Of a stretch of 51,851 bases of DNA, positions 22,800 through 33,583 are shown piece after piece. Source of the DNA: Mesaphorura yosii (lineage: Eukaryota; Arthropoda; Collembola; Poduromorpha; Tullbergiidae); NCBI GenBank assembly GCA_009869945.1, contig WIXG01000475.1, positions 1-51,851 of the forward strand, read 5' to 3'. Positions within the stretch are counted from its first letter, which is position 1; each line of letters starts with the position of its first letter. The notes under the pieces are model-generated. The model was not told the origin of the DNA and did no database searches. It saw nothing but the letters and a program-made list of their open reading frames with translations. A program made the position numbers and the translations under genes.

Positions 22800-23342
22800 C
22801 TAAAAGTATGCATGATCGTTCACTTCGCTAGGCACCATTTCCATGATCACGTCCCAGTGCTCGACAACGCGGCCGCACTCGAAGCGGAATATGTCGGCCA
22901 GTGCGTTTGGCTTGCCCAACACGATTGCCTTGGAGTGCATCCACACGAAGTCACCTTCGGCAATGACCCGCGCAATGTGCAGAGTGCCTTTGGTGCTACC
23001 ATTTTCCAGCAACGGCTTCAAGTTGGTCCGGAGTCCATCTTTGCCATCAGGGACCCAGGGATTGTGCTGGATGTACTTGCTGCCAATGAACCGGTCCAGA
23101 TTGTCGAAGTTCGTCTCGTTGATGACCTGAGAATAGAATTCCAGCACGAGTGCCTTATTTTCTTGCGGCGAAGTCTTTTGACAGTTGTCGCCAGGTGCAG
23201 GAGCAGGAACAGCGAGGGCCAAAGTCAGGAGAGGAAACGAAAGAATTGCCTGCATGCAAAGATCAGATTAATCAGTCTCTTGTACAAAATTGCCGAGCCA
23301 AATATTGGTCAAGCTTGACGAGCAACTCACCACCAGCAACAT
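22800..23342 (-). CDS. Secreted SnoaL-like protein, array copy B
   Basis: Exon 1 (23331-23342) encodes MLLV; exon 2 (22800-23249) follows in phase 0, giving 153 residues. The leader is AILSFPLLTLALAVPAPAPG. The SnoaL-like domain has ENKALVLEFY, NETNFDNLDRFIG, KYIQHNPWVPDGKDG, GDFVWMHSK, DIFRFECGRVVEHWDV. The C-terminus SEVNDHAYF is shared with copies A and C. It is most like copy C. Predicted extracellular; the reaction, if any, is unknown. Confidence 0.85.
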
Positions 23343-23451
23343 CTTAATCAGCGATTGTCTCTTGTATCTTGAACTCTTTAAGCAGTGCTTTGCTTTGCTT
23401 TACTTCTGAATCTAGAGAAGATTATCTGAAGAAGAAAGCGGCGATCGGCGG

Positions 23452-23459
23452 TATTTATA
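23452..23459 (-). promoter_or_regulatory. TATA box of SnoaL-like copy B
   Basis: TATAAATA on the minus strand, 110 bases before the ATG at 23342. Confidence 0.6.
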
Positions 23460-23659
23460 CTGTTAAACAAAGAAATGAGAAAGAATTATGGCGGAGCGGC
23501 AGACCGGTCTTTCATGGCTACGGCAGTGATTGTTACTTTGCTGTTAAATGAGCTGTATCCTTTGTTTGCTGCTTGCATAATGAAAGGGACCGTGATCACC
23601 GTGATTGCATGATGTCTGAGCTGCGCCGAGCCGTAAGACAAGCTTGATTTGCTCAAAGT

Positions 23660-23668
23660 CCAAGGTCA
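23660..23668 (+). promoter_or_regulatory. FTZ-F1/NR5A-like half site upstream of copy B
   Basis: CCAAGGTCA, 318 bases upstream of the copy B ATG, preceded by AAGT as at copy A. Confidence 0.4.
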
Positions 23669-24077
23669 GGTGGGTCTGGAACAGTGGTATCACCATCGAC
23701 ACACGGCATCAACTTGTAGCCGGTATAAAAAGTGCCAGTTGTGTTTCTTGCAGGCAAAAAATGAATGGCAGAGGCAAATGATAAGTATTGTAAACATAAA
23801 ACTGTGGGCATGTAAGACAAGATGACAATGACTGCCATTTTGAGAATAAATTTGGACAAAATGATGAGTTAATTTTAAAATTATTTTTATGAACAATAAT
23901 GCTGGCTGTGGTCAAATCAGTGTCAAACAACTGTTTTATTAGTGGAGCTTCTCTTTATTAGTAGTTATCAACTTTACTTTAATTGAGAGAAACCTTTCAA
24001 GTTAGCCAATTGAATTTTACTCATAATTAATCCTCTATTTAATTAGTTTGTTTAGTTGGATAACGCACTTTTATACG
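23669..24077. other. Intergenic spacer of the SnoaL-like array
   Basis: A minus-strand frame at 23653-23859 with a leader-like start resembles sequence at about 24905-25110. That fits duplicated upstream DNA rather than a gene. Confidence 0.5.
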
Positions 24078-24185
24078 TTCCTTCTTAAAAGTACGCGTGA
24101 TCGTTCACTTCACTCGGGACCATTTCCATGATCACGTCCCAGTGCTCTACAAGTTTCCCACACTCGACGCGGAAAATGTCGACCA
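24078..24185. repeat. 108-bp identical tract, partner of 21395-21502
   Basis: The 3' coding end of copy C is identical to that of copy A, although copy B lies between them. Confidence 0.9.
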
Positions 24186-24605
24186 ATGCAGCCGGCTTGC
24201 CAAACACGAATGATTTTGAATGCAGCCACACAAAGTTATCAGCTGCGATGGAACGGGCAATGTGTAGAGTCCCCTTAGACCCTCCTTTCTCCAGCAGTGG
24301 TCTCAGTTTGGTTCGCACTCCCTCCTTGCCGTCAGTGACCCACGGATCGTGCTGAATGTATGTGTCACCAATGAAGCGGCCCAGATTGTCAAAATTCGTG
24401 TCGTTGATGACTTGAGTGTAGAATTTGATGGCGAGCGCCTTGTTTTCCTCCGGCGACGTGGTTGGACAGCTCCTGCCGAGTGCGGGAGCAGCGACGGCGA
24501 GGGTCAGCGAAAGAATTGCCTGCATGGAAAGGGCAAATTCAAATCAGATTTTTGCACGAAAAGGCTTGGCAAAATGAAGTAAAGAAAATTTACCAGCAGC
24601 AGCAT
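24085..24605 (-). CDS. Secreted SnoaL-like protein, array copy C
   Basis: Exon 1 (24594-24605) encodes MLLL; exon 2 (24085-24519) follows in phase 0, giving 148 residues. The leader is AILSLTLAVAAPALG. The domain has ENKALAIKFY, NDTNFDNLGRFIGD, TYIQHDPW (Asp where sisters have Asn), TDGKEG, DNFVWLHSK and VDIFRVECGKLVEHWDV. Gly in LGRF and Asp in QHDP replace residues conserved in the other three copies, so its pocket may differ. A TATA box lies 78 bases upstream. Confidence 0.85.
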
Positions 24606-24682
24606 CTTAATGCAAGTATTGTCGCTTGTTTCTTGGCTTCTGAGTCTAGGAATCTAAGATAATCCGAAGCTGAAATCGGTGG

Positions 24683-24690
24683 TATTTATA
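24683..24690 (-). promoter_or_regulatory. TATA box of SnoaL-like copy C
   Basis: TATAAATA on the minus strand, 78 bases before the ATG at 24605. Confidence 0.6.
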
Positions 24691-24911
24691 CCAGCGAGCT
24701 ATCAAAACAATGACAAATTCATAATTCATGATTATGACAGGCTGATCTTTGATGACAATAATGGCAGGCAATGGCAGTGATTCTTGTCGTACTCTGCTGT
24801 TGTGCTTTGCTGTGTTTACTGAAATCATTGCGTAATCAGGAATGAGACCGTGACCACCGTGATCGGCGTGCGAGCGGTAGGCGTTGTATGTACGAATGAT
24901 TTGCTTAACGT

Positions 24912-24920
24912 CCAAGGTCA
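24912..24920 (+). promoter_or_regulatory. FTZ-F1/NR5A-like half site upstream of copy C
   Basis: CCAAGGTCA, 307 bases upstream of the copy C ATG. Confidence 0.4.
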
Positions 24921-26784
24921 TCTGGACGGACGCTGGAACGACGGTACAAGAAGGTACCCTCGCCAAGAAGTGCTAACAGTAACAGCACGTTTTTGCATGT
25001 AATCGCAAAAAGTGGTAACTGACAATGGTCGGCCAGTCCGCGAAACACAAGCGCAAACTGCCTTGGCGGTAATGTACTTCGAATGAGAATGATGACAATA
25101 ACAGCCATTTTGGGAATGAACTTGGGCAGCAAGCAGAATTACGACTTTTACGACCACTTCCGCATCAGCATCCATTGATCCCTGAAGAGACTTGGAAGGT
25201 GGCACTAATTAACAACCAGTAACAAAGTACCAACATTTTGACAAAGCGAACCTCTTAATCCGTGAGAAAGAAATTTCTTGAAGCGGTGTCCGTGTCCACG
25301 TATTCATTCTGACATCACCGACAGCAATCCTGTAATTTCTTCCAATTTATAAGCGAACTTGTTTATTAGATGCTTTAAAAAGACAGTAAACGCTTTCAAG
25401 CTGACCAAGAACTAAGAACTCGAATTTAGGACGACAGTAGCATTTAAAGTTTAGAGGGTCGCATAAGCAACTGTAAATTGCAATTTTGGAATGAATTCTG
25501 CACACATAAGCGAATCAGCAGCGAAGGCAGCAATCAACGTAAACAATAACAGATGTTTTTTTCTGAGTTTTTGCCAGAGTCGGCAAGAATTTTGATTATT
25601 TGGTCACAAATTACTTTCTAGTGCGAAAAAGAAGGCACGACGCAGACGAAACGAGTGTACCAAAGGTGCGTAGTTTTGACTATCATTGTTTACACTAACT
25701 TACTTCGAGACTTACTGAACTCAGCACATTCCATTCCGTCAGCGTTCAGACGAGTACAGTATTTGGACTAAAGTATGTCTTATCGGTGATAAATACGTGG
25801 TTTTGCAGAACGTGTTGATTTCATGAATTGAAAGGCTGAACTCGTTGCGTTTTTTTGTTGCTTGTTGTAAAACTAAAACTACTCTTCTCTTTATTCAGTG
25901 TTTGGGGTTCTGATCAGTATTGGACTTGGACCCGCTATGAATATGACGTTGCTCGGCTCGACTCAATCAAAATGTAAATATCAGCTTTAAGTTGATCCGA
26001 TTTGTGCAGTGATTTAACCAAAGGCTAGACTGCTGGCTGAGTTTCATGCAAAGTACTCAGTACCTGCATGAAAGCATGAAAGGTAAAGAAAATCATAAAT
26101 TGTGTACTCTGTAATGTAAGCTTCACGTAGTTGTACAATTTTTAACAGAACGAGCTTCACTGGACTGAAACTGAAACTGATACCGAGGATACCGACACAT
26201 GGACTCAGCATTGTGGACTGACTGTCCCAGTTCTTCATAAAACGATGACTTTCCATTGCGCATTGTGCGTACCGCAGCCAATTTGATGATTTCACATTTG
26301 AAAGTGTAACGTAATTTATGAGATAGGCTCTGCAGCGCAGTGCAGTGTGGGTAAGCTTATCGTGAATTTGTTATAATTTCGTTTCCTCTTGGTGATAATG
26401 CAAATCCTGCCTTGTTTCACCTTTTATAGTACTTTCGTTGCCATTCTGAGTCTGAGTCACCTGCACCTACCCTTTTGTCTGAAGATCCAAAAGCGACGGG
26501 GTGGTGTGACGATTTCCATGAATCCTAAATTATTTCCAGTGCACCAAATCAAGCATTGATTTTACCGACTCCTGACCTCCAGCGGCTGGTGAAGTTAAGA
26601 AGGAGTTCAGTGCGTTTACATTCTTTGCTGTTTCTAATTTTTTGGCTTCAAGCTTTATTGCACGGCAGAAATTTCGGTGCCTACAAGTACTCGTACCCCT
26701 TAACGCCATAACCATAACTGTAGCTGCTTAACCAAAGGTGATCTCAAGCTTTATTGGAAATCTGAATTAGGAGTGATCAAGAAA
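24921..26784. other. Intergenic, no supported gene
   Basis: This is the divergent interval between SnoaL-like copy C and CYLD. Short frames only; a non-coding 5' exon of CYLD may lie here. Confidence 0.5.
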
Positions 26785-29700
26785 ATGGGCGCATGTATCA
26801 GTAAAGATGCAGAAGCAGGGATAATGAAATTTAACCAAACGAGTAAGAATTCGTGTTTTCATTTATGTGCTCTTTAATGCTTTTGAGCTTGCGCAGTGGC
26901 GTGGCCTTTGCTCCTGCATTGCCAGTGCGGGCTAAATGTTATCCTATTTTGTTTAGAATCCAAGAAGTCAAAAATTCCTGACGGTACGCAAGGAGCAAAT
27001 ACGAAAGACTTGTATACGTATCAAAGAGAACAACTGTCCACAGAGAATGGCTCCTCACCTTCCCGCGCCTCCAGTCAAGGACGTACCTTTTATGGCGAGT
27101 TGTCATCCAAACTATGTCAGTTCGTAACAAACTGTTCTTGACATTATTCTGATAATTTTAGACGGACCTTCCAGACCATTAAAGAAATACGATCGAGTAA
27201 TTTGGATTGACGAGGATAATTTACCAGAAAATGCTTTATTTAAGTGGACTGGAATTCTTGACGGAGAAAGATGCGTTGGGCTTGAGCTTGTAAGTGCAAA
27301 CTATTCGTAGCATTTATCATATATGCTTGTTAACTTTCCATATTTTGCATGCAGGACAGCAAAAGAATCGTGTCATTCGGCAATCACACCGGAAGAAAGT
27401 TGTTCAGTTGTAAGCCTGGACACAGAGCTGTGGTTCCTCTGTACCAGGTCATGCTGGTGAAAGATTATGAAGAACGTCTTCGGACCGGGATCGCCGCAAC
27501 TTTAAAGGCTCAGCCAAGCAAAGTTCACGCTGCGCAACCCAGTTCCAGCTCGTCTAATAAGCCAAAGAGACAAATGAGAGAGTCAGTCGACAAGTTTTAT
27601 AGTGGCCAGAAAAAGAGTGCCAAGAAAACGAAGGTAGCAGGAGATACTTCGACGTCCCAGCCGCATTCCAGTAGTTTTCAATCCACTACGATCGACAGCT
27701 ATACGAACAGTTCCGCTATGGCTGCCAGCACTCCAAAAACAACCACCAGCATATCCAAGCCAACATCAGATAGTAGTGTCCTTGTGATGGAACCTCCAGT
27801 TCCAAGAAAACGTAATTGTGACCTGTTCTATTGAATATCCAGAATTTCTAATCTGTGCTAATTGTCGTGATTTTGCTTTCCAGGAATGGCAATATCTTCA
27901 AAGGATCCGACTTGGAGTCCCGGAGATAAAATTAAGTTTCGTCGCTCAAAGGACGAAGCGGAAATACTTGAAACGACGTTGAAAGATGACGGACTAATGA
28001 CGAAAATCCAATATGTAATTACCGAATGATTTATTTTGCATTGCTTAATAGTTTATAGCTTGCTATTGGCTTTGCAACTAATTGGCATTCTATTTATTCT
28101 GCTATTTTCAGACTGAGGATAGTGCCAGACCAGGAGAAATTGAAATTACACCGTTGGTGGATATTATGATGGAAAGCAGTTTGGTGAAGCCACCAATTCT
28201 GCATCAAACCTTGAGGAGAAACTCGTTCCTCGAGGCAGTCACTCCAACTCCAGTTTCTCAAAGCGAAGCTTCAATTAGCACGGGCACTGGCACATTAAGG
28301 AAGGACGAAGCCATTCAAACATCGCTGACTGCGCTGGACGAAATAATGTCACCTCCTTCATTCCAACCGAACCCTCCAACAGGGAGGCTTCAGAGTGCCA
28401 CGGCAGCAGCTCAAACATCATTTGAGTACCCGTACCCGTCAACCTCCACGAAGTACACCTTTAAGAGTCCTAGGCCCTCGTCCCTCCACATGCAGGCCAT
28501 GTCTCGACAAACAACTCCACCGCTCGATGTTGTTGATTTTGTGAAGCCGTGGCCCGGCTCTTCGACCTCTAATAAAGATGAGTTCAACTATCCAGGAAGG
28601 TGGACGGAATCATTCCGAAAGTCGCAAAGAGAAGCTGCGCGAGTAGGAGCCCTGAAAATGCGAGAACTAAAGGCCAAGTTGGAAAAGAGTGCGAGTTCAG
28701 ACGAACTTGGTGATGGCGATGGCCACAGAAGCAGCCACAACACTTCTTCCGAGGAGGCGAAGCTCGAACTAGAAAGGGCCCATCTTCAATCACCACTGAA
28801 GCTTTTGGATGAATTACATCAGAGACCACTGGAATCTCCCACCCTTGTCAAACTGGCGCGTAGAAATACGTATCCTCTCACGAACTCATCATCTATGGCC
28901 AGTCCTTCTGCTCACGCGATTCCGTTGCCATTTTCCAAGGAGAGAATTCAATTCTTTGATGTCAATATGAACACACAGACGCAGCCCGAAGATCAAGAAG
29001 CTGTAAGAATTATCGGTGTTGAGATGAAGGCGAAGCCGACTTACGCTGAAATAACAGCCACAGAGAAGTCTTCCAGCGTCAGGTCAAAATCATACGGGAG
29101 TAGACCAATTTCTGAGCCTCCTGCAATGCCAATCAAAAATACAGGAGCAGCCGAGTATTTAAATAAGAATGGGAGTTATGAGAGATTCGATCATGGACTT
29201 GAGCAGCAAAATATTGGTGTCAGTCGCGTCAGTGTCGAAGTTCATCGTGAAGAGAGTGGTAAACGAGAGCGAGATAGCGCATACACTGTTGACTCGTTGT
29301 CGAGACCATCCTCGTCAAAGAAGCGGAGAAAGTTGTGTCGACCGCGTCTGCAGAAAAATGCTATGAATATCTACCCTCCATTTTCATCGGAGGATATTCA
29401 TTTTGGCCTTGGTACGCGGATTCGTGGAATAAACACGCTAAGTGTTTGTTGTGTGGTGTGTTGGAATTGACTTACTGCTTGTATTTTAGGTTCGCAGCGC
29501 GGCATTGGTGGAATGAGAAATTCTTGCTATTTGGACGCGACTTTGTTTGCCTTATTCTATTGCACAGACATTTTTGACGCTACAATTCTTTTCAACAATT
29601 CTGATGATGACCTTGCAAGGTTAGCTACCAAATACTTGCACAACATCGTCTTTCACCTCCGGGGCGGTGGTTTCTGTGAAGGTGAACGAGTTATGAAGCT

Positions 29701-30848
29701 CAGAAAGGTCATGAAATCAGATAAAGTGAAGGGCCACTTTATGGGTAAGTTTAAGTTGCATATGGCCTTCAGAATCATGAAGATAAGAAATTCCCGGGGT
29801 TAAAGCAAGTTTTTCTATTATTTGTCACAGATGTTGAAGAATTCATGTTTAACCTGTTTGAGCAAACGCTGAAGCTCCCCGAATTCATCCATTATTATCC
29901 GGACACGAAAGACTACTTAACACAAATTTTCATCGACAACAACGACTCACGGAAATACGCCATCGTGCAAGAATTACTGGAAACTTCTTTTAAACTTCAA
30001 GACGACCTAAAGCTGGTATCGATTCCATTCCCTGCATGGATAATTGAAATGCCCCGATCAAATGGTCGATTGGTCCACTACGATGCAATTATTCCTACAG
30101 TTCATCTGAAAATGAACGAGCTTATGATGAAGGGTGAGTGCTTAATTGCATTAGTATTCGCATCAGCAATTCAACTTATTCAACGGTACGTCTATGCATT
30201 TTCTCTGTTCAGTTTTGAATGATGGCACGGTCAGCTGTTTCTGTCAAATTGGAAAGCCACCATTTTGGGCCTGCCAAATATGCCATGATGAAGTGGATCG
30301 TTTGAACCAGAGGCTTACATTCTGCAGCAGTTGCAAAGATTCGCTAATTACAAGCTTGCACGACGAAATGAACCATTCGCCCGAACCAGTTCTGTACGAC
30401 CCGGCTACAAACAGTTTATTACTTAGGAATGAGACAGCGAGTACCGACGCCGGCACTGAGTTGACGATGACGATGGACTTGCTGGCTGTCATCTGCTTCA
30501 AAGCGTGCCATTACACATGCTTCGTGAAATGTGGGAGTGGCAAAGATACGACGTGGATTTACTTCGATTCAATGACTGGGACTTCGTCCATGGTGGGTTT
30601 TACGTACATGCTTTTTATTGTTTGAAACTGCAATCTCAGCAGTGCAAAGATTAAAATTTTGTTCTGTATAACGATTTCAGGTGGAAGAAGTAACAGAAAT
30701 GAATTTCTGGCTGAACGAGCTGGAGAAAGATCCAAAGATATACAAAAACAAGATCCTTCCTGGAAGGGTGAAACAGCTTCTGTTTGATAGTCACATTTAC
30801 ATTTACGCTCCGACCCCTCCCGCATGTCCAAAGTCCACGGCAGTGTAA
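26785..30848 (+). CDS. CYLD: Deubiquitinase CYLD
   Basis: Ten exons join in phase: 26785-26842, 26957-27115, 27162-27289, 27355-27811, 27884-28014, 28112-29411, 29490-29744, 29831-30133, 30213-30592 and 30681-30848, giving 1112 residues (human about 956). CYLD cleaves Lys63- and Met1-linked ubiquitin and restrains NF-kB and related signalling. The N-terminus MGACISKD fits N-myristoylation. A CAP-Gly domain spans about 80-146 (VIWIDEDNLPE, WTGILDGERCVGLELD). A degenerate second one starts near 275. A long Ser/Pro-rich region fills about 320-744. The USP-type catalytic domain runs about 745-1112, with nucleophile Cys in NSCYLD (about 757), His in ACHYTCF (about 1030), Asp in YFDSM (about 1049), and Cys pairs of a zinc-binding B-box insert (CQIC, CSSC). 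All catalytic residues are present, so it should be active. Confidence 0.93.
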
Positions 30849-31331
30849 ACAATTCCTTCCCTTTTAGCAATTGAGTTAGGAGATAGCGTCAGAGGTGTTA
30901 GGAATTCTAATTTATGTACCGTTAGATTTAAGCTTGAGCTACACTTTTTGGCTTTTTACGTAGAAACGTTCAGATAGCGTCCTCAGCGTTTAGAAGTCCC
31001 AAAGCCCTGGGCCTTGCTCGGCTAAGAAGATAAGAGCGAACTACGTCCTATTTTTACATTGTTTTAGTAATAAGCACAACACTCTTCCTCATTTTCTATT
31101 TACAGACAGGTCTACTACGTAAAATGTACTGCTTACTACTTACTTAATTGTACTTGGAATAAATTGAATCTAGTTCCAATTGTAGCGTCCATGCGTTCAC
31201 TACGCCTTTAATCTCGTCCGCATTTCTTTATACGTGCTTTGCAATTTGGAATCAAATCTACTCTCCTGCCATTTCAATTTTGTTCCAAGTGAGTTAGTGT
31301 TAATTCGGAAGCTAATCTTCACAATTTCACA
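30849..31331. other. Intergenic, CYLD 3' flank
   Basis: Probably 3' UTR of CYLD, with AATAAA near 31159, then the promoter of the CAP-Gly-like gene. Confidence 0.5.
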
Positions 31332-31788
31332 ATGGATCTTCAAGTCGGCGATCGTGTCCACTGCTCCACGAAGTACGGCCGGCGTGCTCGGCGTCAAGTT
31401 GTCTACGGCACAATTCTCTACTTCACGACGTGTCATGTTGCTCACCACGGCCTTGTGGCTTGCGTCGAATTTGTAAGTTATTCGCTCCAGAGAAAAACCA
31501 TTAATTGTCCACCAATTGAGCGAAGCGCTGAGACTGAAAGCTCTTAATTTCGAATTTCTATTTCCTATTTCGATGGTGTAGGATTTTTGCCACATCTGCA
31601 ACTGGACTGATTGGTGGTCTCATCGAGGACGATACTGCAAAATGTATCATCAGGAATTCGTCCCTGCTGCGAACCTGCGGAAGTTCGCCGTCAATCGAGG
31701 GGACTCCAGCGAGTATGGTCCAGATACAATTTCTATGTCATTGATGTCATTGGAGGATCGAGAAGGCTTCAGCGGCAGGAGTGCTTAA
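31332..31788 (+). CDS. Small CAP-Gly-like protein
   Basis: Exons 31332-31472 and 31582-31788 join in phase 0 to give 115 residues. Residues 3-80 follow the CAP-Gly pattern: VGDRVHC at the start, VVYGTILYF, then ACVEFD (for VGVELD), SHRGRYCKM and EFVPAANLRKF. There is no GKNDG motif, so microtubule or EB1 tail binding is doubtful. It is rich in Cys and His (CHVAHH, CHICNW), so metal binding is possible. It lies 0.5 kb after CYLD on the same strand, and CYLD itself has CAP-Gly domains, so an origin by partial duplication is plausible though similarity is low. The C-terminal ~30 residues are polar and look disordered. Confidence 0.65.
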
Positions 31789-32519
31789 TCAATCTAAGTG
31801 CGCCAAGAACGCAATAATTTTCCTTTTCCATTCCACTCTCACTATGGAATTATCCACAGTCCACAGGTTAACACAAAACAGGTGGAAGATTTTCTTTAAG
31901 ACTCACGCATTTGCGCTACAATTACAATACAAGTCAGTCTGTAAATAAAAGCACATTCGTTCTCTACATAAATTATCGTGTATTTGTTCTGTGTATCTTT
32001 ATCTTTTGCAAATTTGGCATGGATGAGTGTTGGCGACGACTCATCTCTGATCTCATCTTCTCATCATCATTACGCAGATTTTACGAAGTGTGAAATATTG
32101 TGCACAGTTGGCCAACGTCCAAAGCAGCCGCAGTAGCAGTTGTCTTGATCGAAGATATCATTTTATTCTGAATCACAGATCACATTACGCGCAGATGTTG
32201 GAATGTTATCGTCGTGCAGTCGCGCCAGTGCAGTGCCAGCCGTTCCCATACGCGACTACGCCACTCCAAGCCATATGATGCGTTATTACTCCCTCTCAAT
32301 GAGTATCTATTTTAAGACACGACCACAATGCGAGGCTAGGCGAAGAGGACGCGATGTGATGATCTGTTGTTTTAATATACAAAGTCTGAATCTGAATTCT
32401 GAATCCTTTTCAAACCGGAAGACATTCCTTTCGCAGCTCCGCGCAGCGCAGCGTATTACAAGTAGCGTCGTCACCGTTTCCGTTCGTCTGTTCTGTTCTT
32501 GCAAGCTGGTCTGAATCGA
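31789..32519. other. Intergenic, no supported gene
   Basis: Only short open frames are present. It forms the 5' flank of the filamin-repeat gene. Confidence 0.5.
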
Positions 32520-33410
32520 ATGGCTTCTGGAACAGTGGCACACCTGCTGGAAGCCGTGGGCCCCGGAATCCATCGAGGCAAGGCGGAGGAATGGAGCTCC
32601 TTCATCATCGCGCCCCGAGGAGAGAACACAGAAGGGCTCCTGGCCAATGTCCTCGTGGGCATCGACGGTATCTCCAAACCACTGCTCGAGTTCAAGTACG
32701 GTCCCGATAAGATCTTCGTCCGGTACGAGCCCAGTCTACCAGGCGAATACCGAATTGAAGTGACCAAGGCGGGCGTCGATATTCCTGGTTCGCCGTTTAA
32801 AGTGAAGGTATGAACTTCCGAGCGTTGAGCAATTCAAGCGAACTGACCTTTAACTCCAAAATGCGTCACATTCGCTCGTTTCCAGATTGAACCGACAAAC
32901 AAGCCCCAAATTTCAAAGGTACGTGTGTCCGGTGCCGGATTAACAAACCCTCGCCTGGCGGAGTCGAATGAGGTCTTGCTGGACGTGAGTTCTGCGTTTA
33001 TTTTGGGCAAGCCGAGAGTCAGTATGCAGGGAAAGACGTTTGGAATGCGGAAGTACGGCAAGGTGAGTTACTGACGAAACATCGATCCGAGTTGGAGTTC
33101 GTATTAGTATTCACCTTGACTTTATTTGAAACAGCCTGACATACTGACCACTGACGAAGGGAAGGGAATTTGGCGCATTTTGTTCAAGCCACACTTTGCT
33201 GGTCCCTACAAGCTGTACTTGGAGTTTATTGAAGGCCCAGTTCCAGGCAGTCCATTTCCATTGAATGTGATCGATCCCAATGCACCGCCACAAGCGGCAG
33301 CAGCAGCAGTGGAGGAAGCCCCACTGCTGAAAGAGAGACCGAGAAAAGTGCTATTTAGTCTCGAGTCCCTTCAGGCGCGTAAAGGAAAGTTTAATGTGAG
33401 TGTGAATTAA
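32520..33410 (+). CDS. Short filamin-repeat protein
   Basis: Exons 32520-32807, 32886-33062 and 33135-33410 join in phase 0 to give 246 residues. Two Ig-like filamin (ABP280) repeats are visible. Repeat 1 is about residues 5-95 (EAVGPGIHRGK, FVRYEPSLPGEYRIEV, IPGSPFKV). Repeat 2 is about 105-215 (VRVSGAGL, WRILFKPHFAGPYKLYLEF, VPGSPFPLNV). A short Pro/Ala/Glu-rich tail follows. No actin-binding CH domains are present, unlike full filamins, so it is a filamin-like scaffold fragment or a stand-alone two-repeat protein. The final stop follows a possible GTGAGT donor (AAT|GTGAGT), so a further exon cannot be excluded, though the next downstream sequence is a pseudogene on the other strand. Confidence 0.8.
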
Positions 33411-33583
33411 AATGTGGGTTGTGCTCGAATACTTCTTTATTACAAAAACTAGCTTGAGTAAAGTTACTTATTCATGTTGTAAAGACTCTAATCGTAGAGT
33501 AGCCTCATTGCCTTATTAAGCCCCGTAGTTTCATAAGTTGGGTTAGAATTTGTCGAAATGTGAGTGGTTTCGTTGGTGCACCT

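Noticed and set aside
23653..23896. Minus-strand frame with a leader-like start (MAVIVILSYMPTVLC)
   Set aside because: A diverged copy of the same upstream DNA occurs near 24905-25110 with a different continuation, so it is probably duplicated promoter flank.
31200..31601. Minus-strand frame of 133 codons over the CAP-Gly-like gene
   Set aside because: The plus-strand two-exon model has consensus splice sites, matching phase and a recognisable pattern.
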